A stretch of DNA of 64,000 bases from Pseudomonas sp. PDM14. Its GTDB lineage: Bacteria > Pseudomonadota > Gammaproteobacteria > Pseudomonadales > Pseudomonadaceae. A model generated the notes under the pieces. That model did not search any database. It was not told the origin of the DNA and was given only the letters and a program-made list of their open reading frames with translations. How positions within the stretch are numbered: position 1 is the first letter of the stretch; each line of letters opens with the position of its first letter. Shown piece after piece: positions 55,642-64,000 of this stretch. Location: assembly GCF_014851905.1 (NCBI RefSeq), contig NZ_JACVAQ010000002.1, positions 1,054,001 through 1,118,000 of the forward strand. Reading direction: 5' to 3'. Both the position numbers and the translations under genes were made by a program.

Positions 55642-56223
55642 TTAGGCATCCTGCAACAAAGGTTGCAGGGCTTTATCTATAGCCTCGCGCGCTCGGAAAA
55701 TTCGCGACCGCACGGTACCAACCGGACACTGCATCACGCTCGCAATGTCTTCGTAACTAAGACCATCAAATTCACGCAGAGTTAGTGCCGAGCGTAAATC
55801 TTCTGGTAATTGCTGAATGGTCCGATGCACGGTGGCTTCGATTTCATCCCGCAACATTGCGCGTTCCGGTGATTCGATGTCCTTGAGGGCGTGATCGCCA
55901 TCGTAGAACTCTGCATCCTCGGCACTTACATCATTGTCTGGTGGCCGACGACCACGCGAGACCAGATAATTCTTCGCCGTGTTGATGGCGATTCGATAAA
56001 GCCATGTATAAAACGCACTATCACCACGGAAATTACCAAGGGCGCGATACGCCTTGATAAAAGCCTCTTGCGCGACATCCTGGGCTTCGTGGTTGTCGTG
56101 CACGAAACGCACGATCAAACCGAGAATCTTATGTTGGTACTTGAGCACCAACAAATCGAAGGCCCGCTTGTCGCCGCGCTGGACTCTTTCGACCAGCTGC
56201 TGATCGTCTTCCTGCGTTAGCAT
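55642..56223 (-). CDS. algU: Extracytoplasmic-function sigma factor AlgU (sigma-22)
   Basis: A 193-aa ECF sigma factor of the RpoE/AlgU group. Region 2 includes DLLVLKYQHKILGLIVRFVH and AFIKAYRALGNFRGDSAFYT; region 4 has LPEDLRSALTLREFDGLSYE followed by the DIASVMQCPVGTVRSRIFRA helix-turn-helix. It controls alginate, envelope stress and heat tolerance. It heads algU-mucA-mucB-mucD and has AlgU-type promoters upstream. Confidence 0.98.
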   Translation of the reverse strand: MLTQEDDQQLVERVQRGDKRAFDLLVLKYQHKILGLIVRFVHDNHEAQDVAQEAFIKAYRALGNFRGDSAFYTWLYRIAINTAKNYLVSRGRRPPDNDVSAEDAEFYDGDHALKDIESPERAMLRDEIEATVHRTIQQLPEDLRSALTLREFDGLSYEDIASVMQCPVGTVRSRIFRAREAIDKALQPLLQDA

Positions 56224-56282
56224 GGATACTCCTCTTGGGTTCCGGAGGAGTTCTGCGCCGGCCAGTGAATCGGTCTGCCAAG

Positions 56283-56309
56283 ATAGACTCGGGCGTTAAG
56301 CAAAAGTTC
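56283..56309 (-). promoter_or_regulatory. AlgU-dependent promoter of algU, proximal
   Basis: On the minus strand, GAACTT (56309-56304), 16 bp, then TCTAT (56287-56283). GAACTT and this spacing match the AlgU/RpoE consensus, and the site is about 60 bp upstream of the algU start, as expected for autoregulation. Confidence 0.7.
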
Positions 56310-56460
56310 TCCCCTCCGTACAAGCTTTCTGCAGCGCCTGATGCGCTGACACGAAATTACGCAGCAGAGCCGCCTGCCCTACTGCTGGATAATCTTCCCT
56401 AACGGACCAAACCCGCCAAACCGGCCTTGTTCGGTACTGTTCCGTTATTCGTGACTGGTA

Positions 56461-56487
56461 TTGAACGTGGCCGCTCGAGAAAAGTTC
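56461..56487 (-). promoter_or_regulatory. AlgU-dependent promoter of algU, distal
   Basis: On the minus strand, GAACTT (56487-56482), 16 bp, then TTCAA (56465-56461). The -35 is perfect, the -10 weaker. The rest of the 354-bp algU-nadB region shows no other element I can name; it must also hold the nadB promoter. Confidence 0.55.
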
Positions 56488-56577
56488 ATTCTCGATTTTG
56501 CAGGGCCATGTGCGCCTATTGTGACGCCGACCCCACCTATATACTAGGCGCCGCCCTTTTGCGGAAACCCCCAGTCA

Positions 56578-58194
56578 ATGAGCCAACATTACCAACACGA
56601 CGTCCTGGTCATCGGCAGCGGTGCTGCTGGTCTCACGCTGGCGCTCACCCTGCCGGCGCACTTGCGCATTGCCGTGCTGAGCAAGGGTGACCTGGCCAAT
56701 GGCTCAACCTACTGGGCGCAGGGTGGCGTGGCTGCGGTTCTCGATGACACCGACACCATCGATTCGCACGTGGCGGACACTCTCAACTCCGGTGCCGGCC
56801 TGTGCCGCGAAGATGCCGTGCGCTTCACCGTCGAACACAGCCGAGAAGCCATCCAGTGGCTGATCGACCAGGGCGTCCCCTTCACCCGCGACGATGAGCA
56901 CGAACGCGAAGACGGCGGTTTCGAGTTTCACCTGACCCGCGAGGGCGGCCACAGTCATCGCCGCATCATTCATGCGGCCGACGCCACTGGCGCGGCGATC
57001 TTCAACACCCTGCTGCAACAGACTCGCGAGCGCGACAATATCGAGCTGCTCGAACAGCGCGTGGCCGTCGATCTGATCACTGAGCGCAAGCTGGGCCAAC
57101 CGGGCAACCGCTGTCTGGGCGCCTATGTGCTGAATCGGCAGACCGGCGAGGTCGACACCTACCACGCGCGCTTCGTGATCCTCGCCACGGGCGGCGCAGC
57201 CAAGGTCTACCTCTACACCAGCAATCCGGATGGCGCCTGCGGCGACGGTATCGCTATGGCCTGGCGTGCCGGCTGCCGGGTCGGCAACCTGGAGTTCAAC
57301 CAGTTCCATCCCACCTGCCTGTACCATCCGCAAGCCAAGAGTTTCCTCGTCACCGAAGCGCTGCGCGGTGAGGGCGCGCTGCTCAAACTGCCGAATGGCG
57401 AGCGCTTCATGCCGCGCTTCGACCCGCGCGAAGAACTGGCCCCGCGCGACATCGTCGCCCGCGCCATCGACCACGAGATGAAGCGCCTGGGGGTGGACTG
57501 CGTGTACCTCGACATCAGCCACAAGCCGGCCGAGTTCATCAAGGCGCATTTCCCCACCGTGTACGAGCGCTGCCTGGGTTTCGGCATCGATATCACCCAA
57601 CAGCCGATTCCCGTGGTGCCTGCGGCGCACTACACCTGCGGCGGTGTACTGGTCGACCAGCACGGCCACACCGATGTGCCCGGCCTGTATGCCATCGGCG
57701 AAACCAGCTTCACCGGCCTGCACGGCGCCAATCGCATGGCCAGCAACTCGCTACTGGAATGCTTCGTCTACGCGCGCTCAGCGGCGGCGGACATCGTTCG
57801 CCAGCTGGACCGTGTGCAGATGCCGCTCGACCTGCCGACCTGGGACGCCAGCCAGGTGACCGACTCGGACGAGGACGTGATCATCGCGCACAACTGGGAT
57901 GAACTGCGGCGCTTCATGTGGGACTACGTCGGCATCGTGCGCACCAACAAGCGCCTGCAGCGTGCGCAACACCGCGTGCGCCTGCTGCTGGGCGAGATCG
58001 ACGAGTTCTACAGCAATTACAAGGTCAGCCGCGACCTGATCGAGCTGCGCAACCTGGCCCAGGTCGCCGAGCTGATGATCGACTCGGCCATGCAACGCCA
58101 CGAAAGCCGCGGCCTGCACTACACCCTCGACTACCCGGGGCTAAAAACCGAGGCGCGCGACACTATTCTGGTGCCGCCCATCTACGCCGACTGA
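56578..58194 (+). CDS. nadB: L-aspartate oxidase NadB
   Basis: A 538-aa flavoenzyme oxidising L-aspartate to iminoaspartate, the first step of NAD synthesis with NadA. The FAD fingerprint is [43 protein letters not shown]-like [17 protein letters not shown], and [16 protein letters not shown] mark the succinate dehydrogenase/fumarate reductase superfamily and NadB. It is divergent from algU; its 3' end overlaps the convergent ygfX gene by 32 bp. Confidence 0.97.
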   Translation: MSQHYQHDVLVIGSGAAGLTLALTLPAHLRIAVLSKGDLANGSTYWAQGGVAAVLDDTDTIDSHVADTLNSGAGLCREDAVRFTVEHSREAIQWLIDQGVPFTRDDEHEREDGGFEFHLTREGGHSHRRIIHAADATGAAIFNTLLQQTRERDNIELLEQRVAVDLITERKLGQPGNRCLGAYVLNRQTGEVDTYHARFVILATGGAAKVYLYTSNPDGACGDGIAMAWRAGCRVGNLEFNQFHPTCLYHPQAKSFLVTEALRGEGALLKLPNGERFMPRFDPREELAPRDIVARAIDHEMKRLGVDCVYLDISHKPAEFIKAHFPTVYERCLGFGIDITQQPIPVVPAAHYTCGGVLVDQHGHTDVPGLYAIGETSFTGLHGANRMASNSLLECFVYARSAAADIVRQLDRVQMPLDLPTWDASQVTDSDEDVIIAHNWDELRRFMWDYVGIVRTNKRLQRAQHRVRLLLGEIDEFYSNYKVSRDLIELRNLAQVAELMIDSAMQRHESRGLHYTLDYPGLKTEARDTILVPPIYAD

Positions 58195-58615
58195 ACTGCA
58201 GGCGCACACGCAGCCGCCGGTGCGCCTCGCGCGGCAACGCGTCACACGGGATGCACAGGCCGCGTGCCCAACGCTCGCCCGGTACGCGGACGTGCAACAG
58301 CACGACCAGCGGCAGGGCCACGCTGTCGCGGCGCAACTGCACCGCCTGCCAGCCGTTCGCCTCGCTCCACAACTGCCAGCCACTGTCGTCGCGGCGCAAG
58401 CCACGAAACGCCTGTGGATGCCTGCAGGTGATGTGGCGCGGCACCACCCATCCGGCATGCAGCGCGCAACCGAGCACGCCCAAGCCGGCGAGCCAGATCG
58501 GGAGTGGCAGAATTGTCAGGGTGATCAGCGCCAGCAGCTGCGCCAGGCCATACAGCGTCGCCAGCAGCAATGAGGCCTGCCAGCGACATTCGAAGTGATT
58601 ACTTGGGCTGGACAC
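58163..58615 (-). CDS. YgfX-like membrane protein (CptA family)
   Basis: A 150-aa protein with two N-terminal helices (about 14-34 and 36-58) and a cytoplasmic part, the plan of YgfX (CptA). In E. coli ygfX follows sdhE (ygfY) and the pair was described as a toxin-antitoxin system acting on MreB/FtsZ; that view is disputed because SdhE has a metabolic role. The gene starts at GTG 58615, inside the end of sdhE (17-bp overlap), so it is coupled to it. Sequence similarity alone is weak; context makes the call. Confidence 0.75.
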   Translation of the reverse strand: MSSPSNHFECRWQASLLLATLYGLAQLLALITLTILPLPIWLAGLGVLGCALHAGWVVPRHITCRHPQAFRGLRRDDSGWQLWSEANGWQAVQLRRDSVALPLVVLLHVRVPGERWARGLCIPCDALPREAHRRLRVRLQFSRRRWAAPE

Positions 58616-58853
58616 GATCCAGAATCATGCGAACCATGCGGCGCAGATCCTCGTCCTGCGGCTCTTCGCGCTGCATGAACCAGCCGAACATGTCCTGATC
58701 CTCGCACTCCAGCAGCTTGCGATAACGCTCTTGGTCCTCGGCCTCCAGGGTCGCGTAGACCTCGCGCACGAAGGGCACCAGCAGTACGTCCAACTCCAGC
58801 ATGCCGCGGCGGCTGTGCCAGTAGAGTCGGTTCAGTTCGATATCGTCGGCCAT
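58599..58853 (-). CDS. sdhE: SdhE, flavinylation factor of succinate dehydrogenase
   Basis: An 84-aa five-helix protein with the RGMLELD motif (RGxxE) needed for covalent FAD attachment to Sdh[21 protein letters not shown] and [15 protein letters not shown] are typical. The start at 58853 matches the family N-terminus; the frame upstream is not coding. It overlaps ygfX and is divergent from ygfZ. Confidence 0.93.
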   Translation of the reverse strand: MADDIELNRLYWHSRRGMLELDVLLVPFVREVYATLEAEDQERYRKLLECEDQDMFGWFMQREEPQDEDLRRMVRMILDRVQPK

Positions 58854-58972
58854 AAATCGGCTCCTGTAAGAAGGTGCGCAGTATAACCAGCGATGCCCTG
58901 CTCGGCACCCGCTGACAAGCCGGCGGACCGGCTCTATGATGAGTCCCCGGACTCTCCTACCTGCGATAGCCA

Positions 58973-59914
58973 ATGGCCGACTCTGCTTTTTTCTGCACCC
59001 TGACCCATGAATCCCTGCTCGCCGTGCGTGGCGCGGACGCCGCCAAGTTTCTCCAGGGCCAGCTGACCTGCAACCTCAACTACCTCAATGAAGGCACCAG
59101 CAGCCTCGGCGCGCGCTGCACGCCCAAAGGCCGCATGCTGTCGAGCTTTCGCGTCGTGGTGGAGGGCGATGGTTTCCTCCTGGCGATGGCCAGCGAGCTG
59201 ATCGAGGCGCAACTGGCGGAACTGAAGAAGTACGCCGCCTTTTCCAAATCCACCCTCAGTGACGAAACCGTTCGCTGGGTGCGCTTCGGTCTGAGCGACG
59301 GCGATGGCGTACTGGTCAGCCTCGGTCTCGACCTGCCGGCCGGCACCGACAGCGTGACCCGCGCCCATGGCCTGATCGCCCTGCGCCTGGCCGACGGCCG
59401 CGCCGAACTCTGGGCCCCGGCCGAGCAGGCCGACACCCTGCACGCACGCCTGGCCGCACAACTGCGAGAAGCACCGCTCAACGACTGGCTGCTGGCCCAG
59501 GTCCGCGCCGGCATTGGCCAGGTGTTCGGCGCCACCCGCGAGCAGCTGATTCCGCAGATGATCAACCTGCCCGCCCTCGGCGGCGTGAGCTTCAAGAAGG
59601 GCTGCTATACCGGTCAGGAAATCGTCGCGCGCATGCAGTATCTCGGCAAGCTCAAGCGGCGTCTCTATCGCCTGAGCCTGAGCAGTGCCGAACTGCCGGC
59701 CATCGGCAGCCAACTGTTCTCACCGGTCCACGGTTCCAGCGTCGGTGAAGTGGTGCTGGCGGCCCAGGATCAGGAGCAGATCGAGGTGCTCGCCGTGCTC
59801 CAGGAAGACGCGGTGAACGACGGCCGCATCGCCCTCGGCGCCGTGGACGGCGTACCACTCAGCCTGCTGACGCTGCCGTACGCAATAGACGTGGATCGCG
59901 AAATCCAGCGCTGA
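58973..59914 (+). CDS. ygfZ: YgfZ, folate-binding iron-sulphur maintenance protein
   Basis: A 313-aa protein of the GcvT/YgfZ family. The diagnostic motif is [15 protein letters not shown] with its redox-active Cys at about residue 215; [17 protein letters not shown] is at the N-terminus. YgfZ binds tetrahydrofolate and supports iron-sulphur enzymes, including MiaB-type tRNA modification. It is divergent from sdhE. Confidence 0.95.
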   Translation: MADSAFFCTLTHESLLAVRGADAAKFLQGQLTCNLNYLNEGTSSLGARCTPKGRMLSSFRVVVEGDGFLLAMASELIEAQLAELKKYAAFSKSTLSDETVRWVRFGLSDGDGVLVSLGLDLPAGTDSVTRAHGLIALRLADGRAELWAPAEQADTLHARLAAQLREAPLNDWLLAQVRAGIGQVFGATREQLIPQMINLPALGGVSFKKGCYTGQEIVARMQYLGKLKRRLYRLSLSSAELPAIGSQLFSPVHGSSVGEVVLAAQDQEQIEVLAVLQEDAVNDGRIALGAVDGVPLSLLTLPYAIDVDREIQR

Positions 59915-60022
59915 CGCAAAAACTGGATGCATGGCCCGGTGGAAACAAGGTACAACCCGGCACAATCTGACCAATGATCGCTTCGGCACCATCCGCGGCG
60001 AAAACGCTACACGAGAGCCGAA

Positions 60023-60859
60023 ATGAGCAAGCTTGCCGAAAAAGTCCAACAGGAACTGATCCACGCCATCGAAAACGATGAGCTGGTGTTGCCGACCCTT
60101 CCCGAAGTGGCGCTGAAGGTCCGCGAAGCGGCAGAAGATCCGAACATCAGCATTCCGGATCTGGCCAAGGTGATCGGCAACGACGCGGCGCTCACCGCGC
60201 GCATCGTCAAGGTGGTGAACAGCCCGCTGCTGCGCACCAACAAGGAAATCACCGATATCCAGATGGCGGTCAGCCGCCTGGGCATCAACTACACCTGCAA
60301 CCTGGCCACTGGCTTGGCCATGGAGCAGATGTTCCAGGCCACGTCCGACGTGATTGACCGCAAGATGCGCGAAGTGTGGAACAAGAGCACGGAAATCGCC
60401 GGCATCTGCCACGTTCTGTGCAAGCACTACACCCGCCTGATGCCGGACCAGGCCACCCTCGCCGGCCTGGTGCACCAGATCGGCATCCTGCCGATCCTGA
60501 CCTACGCCGAAGAGCACAGCGAGCTGCTGGCCGACTCGATCAGCCTCAACCACGTGATCGAGCGCATCCACCCGATCATCGGCGACAAGATCCTGCGTGC
60601 CTGGGAGTTCTCCGAGCAGATCGCTGCGGTGCCGGGCCAGCACCTGGACTTCACCCGCGACTCGGCCAAGGTCGACTACGTGGACATCGTCCAGGTCGCC
60701 ACCTTGCAGAGCTACCTGGGCAGCGAACACCCCTATACCCAGCTGGACTGGAGCACCATTCCGGCCTTCGCCAAACTCGGCCTCGATCCGAACGTCGACA
60801 TGCAGCAGGACGAAGACCTCTCGGCCGCCATGGAAGCTGCTACCAGCATGCTGCAGTAA
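60023..60859 (+). CDS. HDOD-domain signalling protein
   Basis: A 278-aa protein formed by one HDOD domain (about residues 25-215) with LPTLPEVALKVREAAEDPNI and VHQIGILPIL, where HD-GYP enzymes keep HD residues; the catalytic HD pair is missing, so it is not a phosphodiesterase. HDOD proteins act in c-di-GMP-linked motility and biofilm control as scaffolds. It follows ygfZ by 108 bp on the same strand. Confidence 0.92.
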   Translation: MSKLAEKVQQELIHAIENDELVLPTLPEVALKVREAAEDPNISIPDLAKVIGNDAALTARIVKVVNSPLLRTNKEITDIQMAVSRLGINYTCNLATGLAMEQMFQATSDVIDRKMREVWNKSTEIAGICHVLCKHYTRLMPDQATLAGLVHQIGILPILTYAEEHSELLADSISLNHVIERIHPIIGDKILRAWEFSEQIAAVPGQHLDFTRDSAKVDYVDIVQVATLQSYLGSEHPYTQLDWSTIPAFAKLGLDPNVDMQQDEDLSAAMEAATSMLQ

Positions 60860-60973
60860 GCAGCCCTTCGATTCCGCACTACGCTATGAAAAGTCCCCGG
60901 CAGTGACAGCGCCGCCGGGGTACCGCGCGAAGGTCACCTGACCTTGTATTCCGCCTGGTGAAGGAATCCCGTT

Positions 60974-61726
60974 ATGCGTCTGCTGTTACTCCTCGCCGTA
61001 GCCCTCGCACTCCCCGTACACGCCGAAACCATTCGCCTGACCAATGGCGAATGGAGCCCGTACATGGGCGAAAAACTGCCGCACCAGGGCGTGGCCTCGC
61101 GCATCGTCAGCGAGGCGTTCGCCAGCGAAGGCATCGAGGTGCAGTGGATGTTCTACCCCTGGGCCCGGGCCCTGCAGAGTGCCGAGCTTGGTAAAAGCGC
61201 CGGTGCAGCCGTGTGGCGACACAATCCCGAACGCGAACAGGCGTTCTTCGTCAGTGATGCGGTGGTCGAGAGCAACTACTACCTGTTTCACCGCAAGGAT
61301 CAGCCCTTCGACTGGCAGACCGTCGACGATTTGCAGGGTCGACGTATCGGTGCGGCCATCGATTACGATTACGGCGCAGACTTCCAGGCCGGCGAGCGCA
61401 GCGGGCACTTGCAGGTCAAACGCCTGAGCAACGAGGAACAGGGCCTGCGCATGCTGCTAGCCGGGCGCCTGGACGTGATGCCAATGGACAAGGTGGTGGC
61501 CTTCGACCTGCTGCGCGGCAACTTCAGCCGTGAAGAACGCGCACAGCTGACCTTTCACCCGCAGTCGCTGCGCGACGACAGCCTGCACCTGCTGCTGTCA
61601 CGCCAGGCGCCAGGCAACGAAGCCATGCTGGAGCGCTTCAACCGCGGCCTGAAGACATTGCGCGACAGTGGCCGGGTGTCCCAGTACCTGCTCGACGTGC
61701 AACAACCGCTCAGCGCCCTGCCCTGA
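60974..61726 (+). CDS. Periplasmic solute-binding protein, amino-acid type
   Basis: A 250-aa protein with a short signal peptide (MRLLLLLAVALALPVHAE) and an SBP_bac_3 domain: IRLTNGEWSPYMGEKLPHQG, VASRIVSEAFASEGIEVQWM, and AGRLDVMPMDKVVAFDLL. Start at ATG 60974 follows AAGGAATCCCGTT. It is an orphan without transporter genes, of the same broad group as those at 16314 and 38893. It is convergent with tctE (9 bp). Confidence 0.82.
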   Translation: MRLLLLLAVALALPVHAETIRLTNGEWSPYMGEKLPHQGVASRIVSEAFASEGIEVQWMFYPWARALQSAELGKSAGAAVWRHNPEREQAFFVSDAVVESNYYLFHRKDQPFDWQTVDDLQGRRIGAAIDYDYGADFQAGERSGHLQVKRLSNEEQGLRMLLAGRLDVMPMDKVVAFDLLRGNFSREERAQLTFHPQSLRDDSLHLLLSRQAPGNEAMLERFNRGLKTLRDSGRVSQYLLDVQQPLSALP

Positions 61727-61735
61727 CGCCCAGTT

Positions 61736-63130
61736 TCAACGCAACGACGGAAACGCCACGCGCACCAGCAGGCCGCCAAGCGCGCCTTCTTCCAGCTCGA
61801 TGGACGCCCGGTGCGCACGGCACACCTCGCCGACGATGGCCAGACCAAGCCCCGCGCCACCACGCTGCTGCGAGCGCCGGTAGAAGCGCTCGAAGACCTT
61901 GTCCCGCTCCTCCCGGGGAATCCCCGGCCCGTCGTCCTCGACTTCGAGAATGCCCGGCGCCAGCACGCGCATGACCACGTTGCCGTCCTGGGGCGTATGC
62001 GCCAGGGCGTTGTCGACCAGGTTGTAGATCAGCTCGTTGAGCAGCGTGGTTTCACCGTGAATGGACACGCCCTCCTCGGCCTCCAGCGCCAGAGCAATGC
62101 CACGCTGGTGCGCCAGCGGCGCCAGCGCCAGGCCCAGTTCACGCACCAGCGAGCCGAGGTCGACGCGCTCGGCGCCGCCCTCGGCGATGGCCCGCGCGCC
62201 GCGCTCGATGCGCGCCAGCGACAGCAGCTGGTTGGCCAGATGGGTCAGCCGATCCGTGCTCTGCGCGGCTTTTTCCAAGGTGCTGTGCCACAGCGCCGGC
62301 TCGCGTTCGCGCAGGCCCAGTTCGATCCGCGCTTTGAGCGCAGCCAGCGGCGTGCGCAATTCGTGGGAGGCATCGGCGATGAACTGCGCCTGGCGCTCGA
62401 ACTGCTGGCGCAGGCGTTCGGTGAAGTGGTTGAGCGTGGCCACCAGCGGGCGCAGCTCATCCTGCGCGGCGACCATCGGCAATGGTCGCAGGTCATCCGG
62501 CTGGCGCTCCTCGACCGCCGTGCGCAAGCGCTCCAGCGGGCGCAACGCAGCGCTCACCGCCAGCCACACCAGGGCCAGGGTGATCAGCGCCAGCAGGCCC
62601 ATGCGCCACAGCGTGTCGAGCAGCAGGCTTCGCGCCATGCGCTCGCGGGCGCCCTCGGTTTCCGCCACGCGGATCTCGGCCATGCCGTTCATGTCTGGCT
62701 CGCTGACCGGCTGCAACAGGCTGACCACGCGCACGTCCACGCCGTCGTACTCGCCATCGTAGAAACGTGCCAGCGCCGGGTAATCATTGGTGCGTTCGGT
62801 GCCGGGCGGCGCTGCCGGCAGGTTGTCGTAACCGGAGACCAGGCGCCCCTGCAGGTCGAGCACCTGGTAGAAGATGCGCCCGCTGCTGTCGTAAGCGAAC
62901 ACGTCCAGCGCCACATAGGGCACGTCGGCGCGCAGGGTGCCGTCTTCGGCGTACAGGCCGGCAGCGATCGTGCGCGCCGAGGCCAGCAGCGTGCGGTCGT
63001 AGGCCGAGTCGGCCACTTCCCGACCATTCCAATAGGCGCTGACACTGCCGATCAGCAGCGGAATCGTCAGCAGCGCGGCCAAGCGCCGCAGCAGGCGCCC
63101 ACGCAGGCTGCCGGCACGCGGCTCAAGCAT
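61736..63130 (-). CDS. tctE: Sensor histidine kinase TctE
   Basis: A 464-aa sensor. An N-terminal helix (about 14-32), a periplasmic domain of the 2CSK_N type (to about 165), a second helix (about 170-190), HAMP, HisKA with IADASHELRTPLAALKARIE, and an HATPase with EDDGPGIPREE and GAGLGLAIV. By synteny with P. aeruginosa PA0757 it responds to tricarboxylates such as citrate and controls the downstream opdH-tctCBA uptake genes. It overlaps tctD by 8 bp. Confidence 0.88.
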   Translation of the reverse strand: MLEPRAGSLRGRLLRRLAALLTIPLLIGSVSAYWNGREVADSAYDRTLLASARTIAAGLYAEDGTLRADVPYVALDVFAYDSSGRIFYQVLDLQGRLVSGYDNLPAAPPGTERTNDYPALARFYDGEYDGVDVRVVSLLQPVSEPDMNGMAEIRVAETEGARERMARSLLLDTLWRMGLLALITLALVWLAVSAALRPLERLRTAVEERQPDDLRPLPMVAAQDELRPLVATLNHFTERLRQQFERQAQFIADASHELRTPLAALKARIELGLREREPALWHSTLEKAAQSTDRLTHLANQLLSLARIERGARAIAEGGAERVDLGSLVRELGLALAPLAHQRGIALALEAEEGVSIHGETTLLNELIYNLVDNALAHTPQDGNVVMRVLAPGILEVEDDGPGIPREERDKVFERFYRRSQQRGGAGLGLAIVGEVCRAHRASIELEEGALGGLLVRVAFPSLR

Positions 63131-63794
63131 TGACCGCTTCCAGCAGGTAGCCCAGGCCGCGGAAGGTGACGATGCGCACCGTGTCGCCCTCCAGCTTTTT
63201 GCGCAGACGGTGGATGTAGATCTCGATGGCGTCGGCGCTGGCCTCCTCGTCCAGGCCGAACACCTGGTCGGCCAGTTGCTCCTTGCTCATCACCCGGCCG
63301 GGACGGGCGATCAGCGACTCCAGCACCGACTGTTCGCGCGAGGTCAGGCTGAGCACCTGATCGTCGAGGGTGAAGCGGCGCGTGCCCAGGTCGTAGACCA
63401 GCGCGCCGCAGCGTTGCTGGGTTTCGCCGCCGAGCACGCTGCGCCGCAGCAGCGCCTTGACCCGTGCTTCCAGCTCGGACAGCTCGAACGGCTTGGCCAG
63501 GTAATCGTCGGCACCGAGGTTAAGGCCGTGCACGCGGTCCTTGACCTCGCCACGGGCAGTCAGCATCAGCACCGGCAGCACCTTGCCGCGCTCGCGCAGG
63601 CGCGCCAGCACCTCGAAGCCATCGAGCCGCGGCAGGCCGACATCGAGCACCGCCAGGGCGTAATCCTCACTGGCCAGGGCATGCTCGGCGGCCACCCCAT
63701 CGTGCAGCACATCGACGTTGAGACCCGCGCTGCGCAAGGCCTGGGCCACGCTTTCGGCGAGGGGCAAATGGTCTTCGACGAGCAGGACGCGCAT
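63123..63794 (-). CDS. tctD: OmpR-family response regulator TctD
   Basis: A 223-aa response regulator: receiver with LLVEDHLPLAESVAQALRS, phospho-Asp in LAVLDVGLPRLDG (residue about 51), Lys in DDYLAKPFE; winged helix with LTSREQSVLESLIARPG and the recognition helix DAIEIYIHRLRKKL. First gene of tctD-tctE, divergent from the partial gene at 63990. A tandem 11-bp repeat between the two is its probable binding site. Confidence 0.9.
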   Translation of the reverse strand: MRVLLVEDHLPLAESVAQALRSAGLNVDVLHDGVAAEHALASEDYALAVLDVGLPRLDGFEVLARLRERGKVLPVLMLTARGEVKDRVHGLNLGADDYLAKPFELSELEARVKALLRRSVLGGETQQRCGALVYDLGTRRFTLDDQVLSLTSREQSVLESLIARPGRVMSKEQLADQVFGLDEEASADAIEIYIHRLRKKLEGDTVRIVTFRGLGYLLEAVNA

Positions 63795-63873
63795 GGCAGC
63801 AGACTCCGCAAAAGCATGTTCTTGTGGGCTGATTGTAACGACGGAACGGGCTCCGAAAACTTTCTTTCACGCT

Positions 63874-63895
63874 GAAAGGTTGGCGAAAGCTTGGC
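63874..63895. promoter_or_regulatory. Tandem direct repeat, candidate TctD site
   Basis: GAAAGGTTGGC (63874-63884) is followed immediately by GAAAGCTTGGC (63885-63895): two 11-bp direct repeats with one mismatch, about one helical turn apart, the arrangement bound by OmpR-family dimers. It lies between the divergent tctD and the gene starting at 63990. Confidence 0.6.
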
Positions 63896-63989
63896 GTCCT
63901 AGCATCGCTCCAGGGTGGCTAGAACCACCCATAAATCGCCGGTCGCGTGGTTGCGCCGGGGAGACAAAAACAAGAATTGGAGACCACAG

Positions 63990-64000
63990 ATGCGTACTGC
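63990..64000 (+). CDS. Start of a gene, probably tricarboxylate porin OpdH (cut by window end)
   Basis: ATG at 63990 after TTGGAGACCACAG; only MRT is visible. In P. aeruginosa the gene divergent from tctDE is opdH, an OprD-family porin for cis-aconitate and other tricarboxylates, so this is the expected identity. The sequence itself cannot confirm it. Confidence 0.45.

Overview
The window is a chromosomal segment of a gamma-proteobacterium of the genus Pseudomonas, most like the mendocina/oleovorans/alcaligenes side of the genus. The reasons are high GC with Pseudomonas-style codon use, gene orders known from P. aeruginosa (rstAB-like pair next to nrdA-nrdB; nadB / algU-mucA-mucB-mucD / lepA-lepB-rnc-era-recO-pdxJ; ygfZ to tctDE), and REP/REPIN-type intergenic repeats with a RAYT transposase. 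The species call is inference.

Layout. 1-6.4 kb: end of glpR and glpD (glycerol catabolism) with a GlpR-like operator between them, a secreted alpha/beta hydrolase, and an RstA/RstB-like two-component system with an acetyltransferase inserted between its genes. 6.4-11.8 kb: class Ia ribonucleotide reductase genes nrdA and nrdB behind a 785-bp upstream region holding a DnaA box, a pair of NrdR-like boxes 31 bp apart, and what looks like a structured leader RNA. 11.8-16.3 kb: an accessory island with an AT-rich winged-helix/TIR-like gene whose basic N-terminal extension is cut off by a frameshift, two diverged inverted copies of a dispersed repeat around a REPIN, a tandem 160-bp REPIN array, and a RAYT transposase with a damaged HUH motif. 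16.3-31.4 kb: mostly single genes (solute-binding protein, small membrane proteins, crotonase, rlhA, a MerR regulator with its divergent target, CAP protein, soluble CZB chemoreceptor, an FtsH paralogue, ppiC, an exported methyltransferase). 31.4-38.8 kb: inducible-type ornithine decarboxylase with a foldable leader, a LysR/SDR divergent pair, a second YebC-family protein, and an ankyrin protein. 38.8-46.3 kb: a PP2C / Ser-Thr kinase / FHA operon without secretion genes, endonuclease I, a cold-shock protein and a diguanylate cyclase. 46.3-58.2 kb: the housekeeping minus-strand run algU-mucA-mucB-mucD and lepA-lepB-DUF4845-rnc-era-recO-pdxJ (mucC is absent), divergent from nadB. 58.2-64 kb: ygfX-sdhE, ygfZ, an HDOD protein, a solute-binding protein, tctE-tctD, and the first bases of a gene that by synteny should be the tricarboxylate porin opdH.

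Most genes are ordinary core or soft-core functions. The least ordinary signals are the TIR-like gene in its repeat-rich setting, the nrdA leader RNA, the speF leader with mutually exclusive hairpins, and the FtsH paralogue. No tRNA, rRNA, CRISPR array, prophage or complete insertion sequence was seen.
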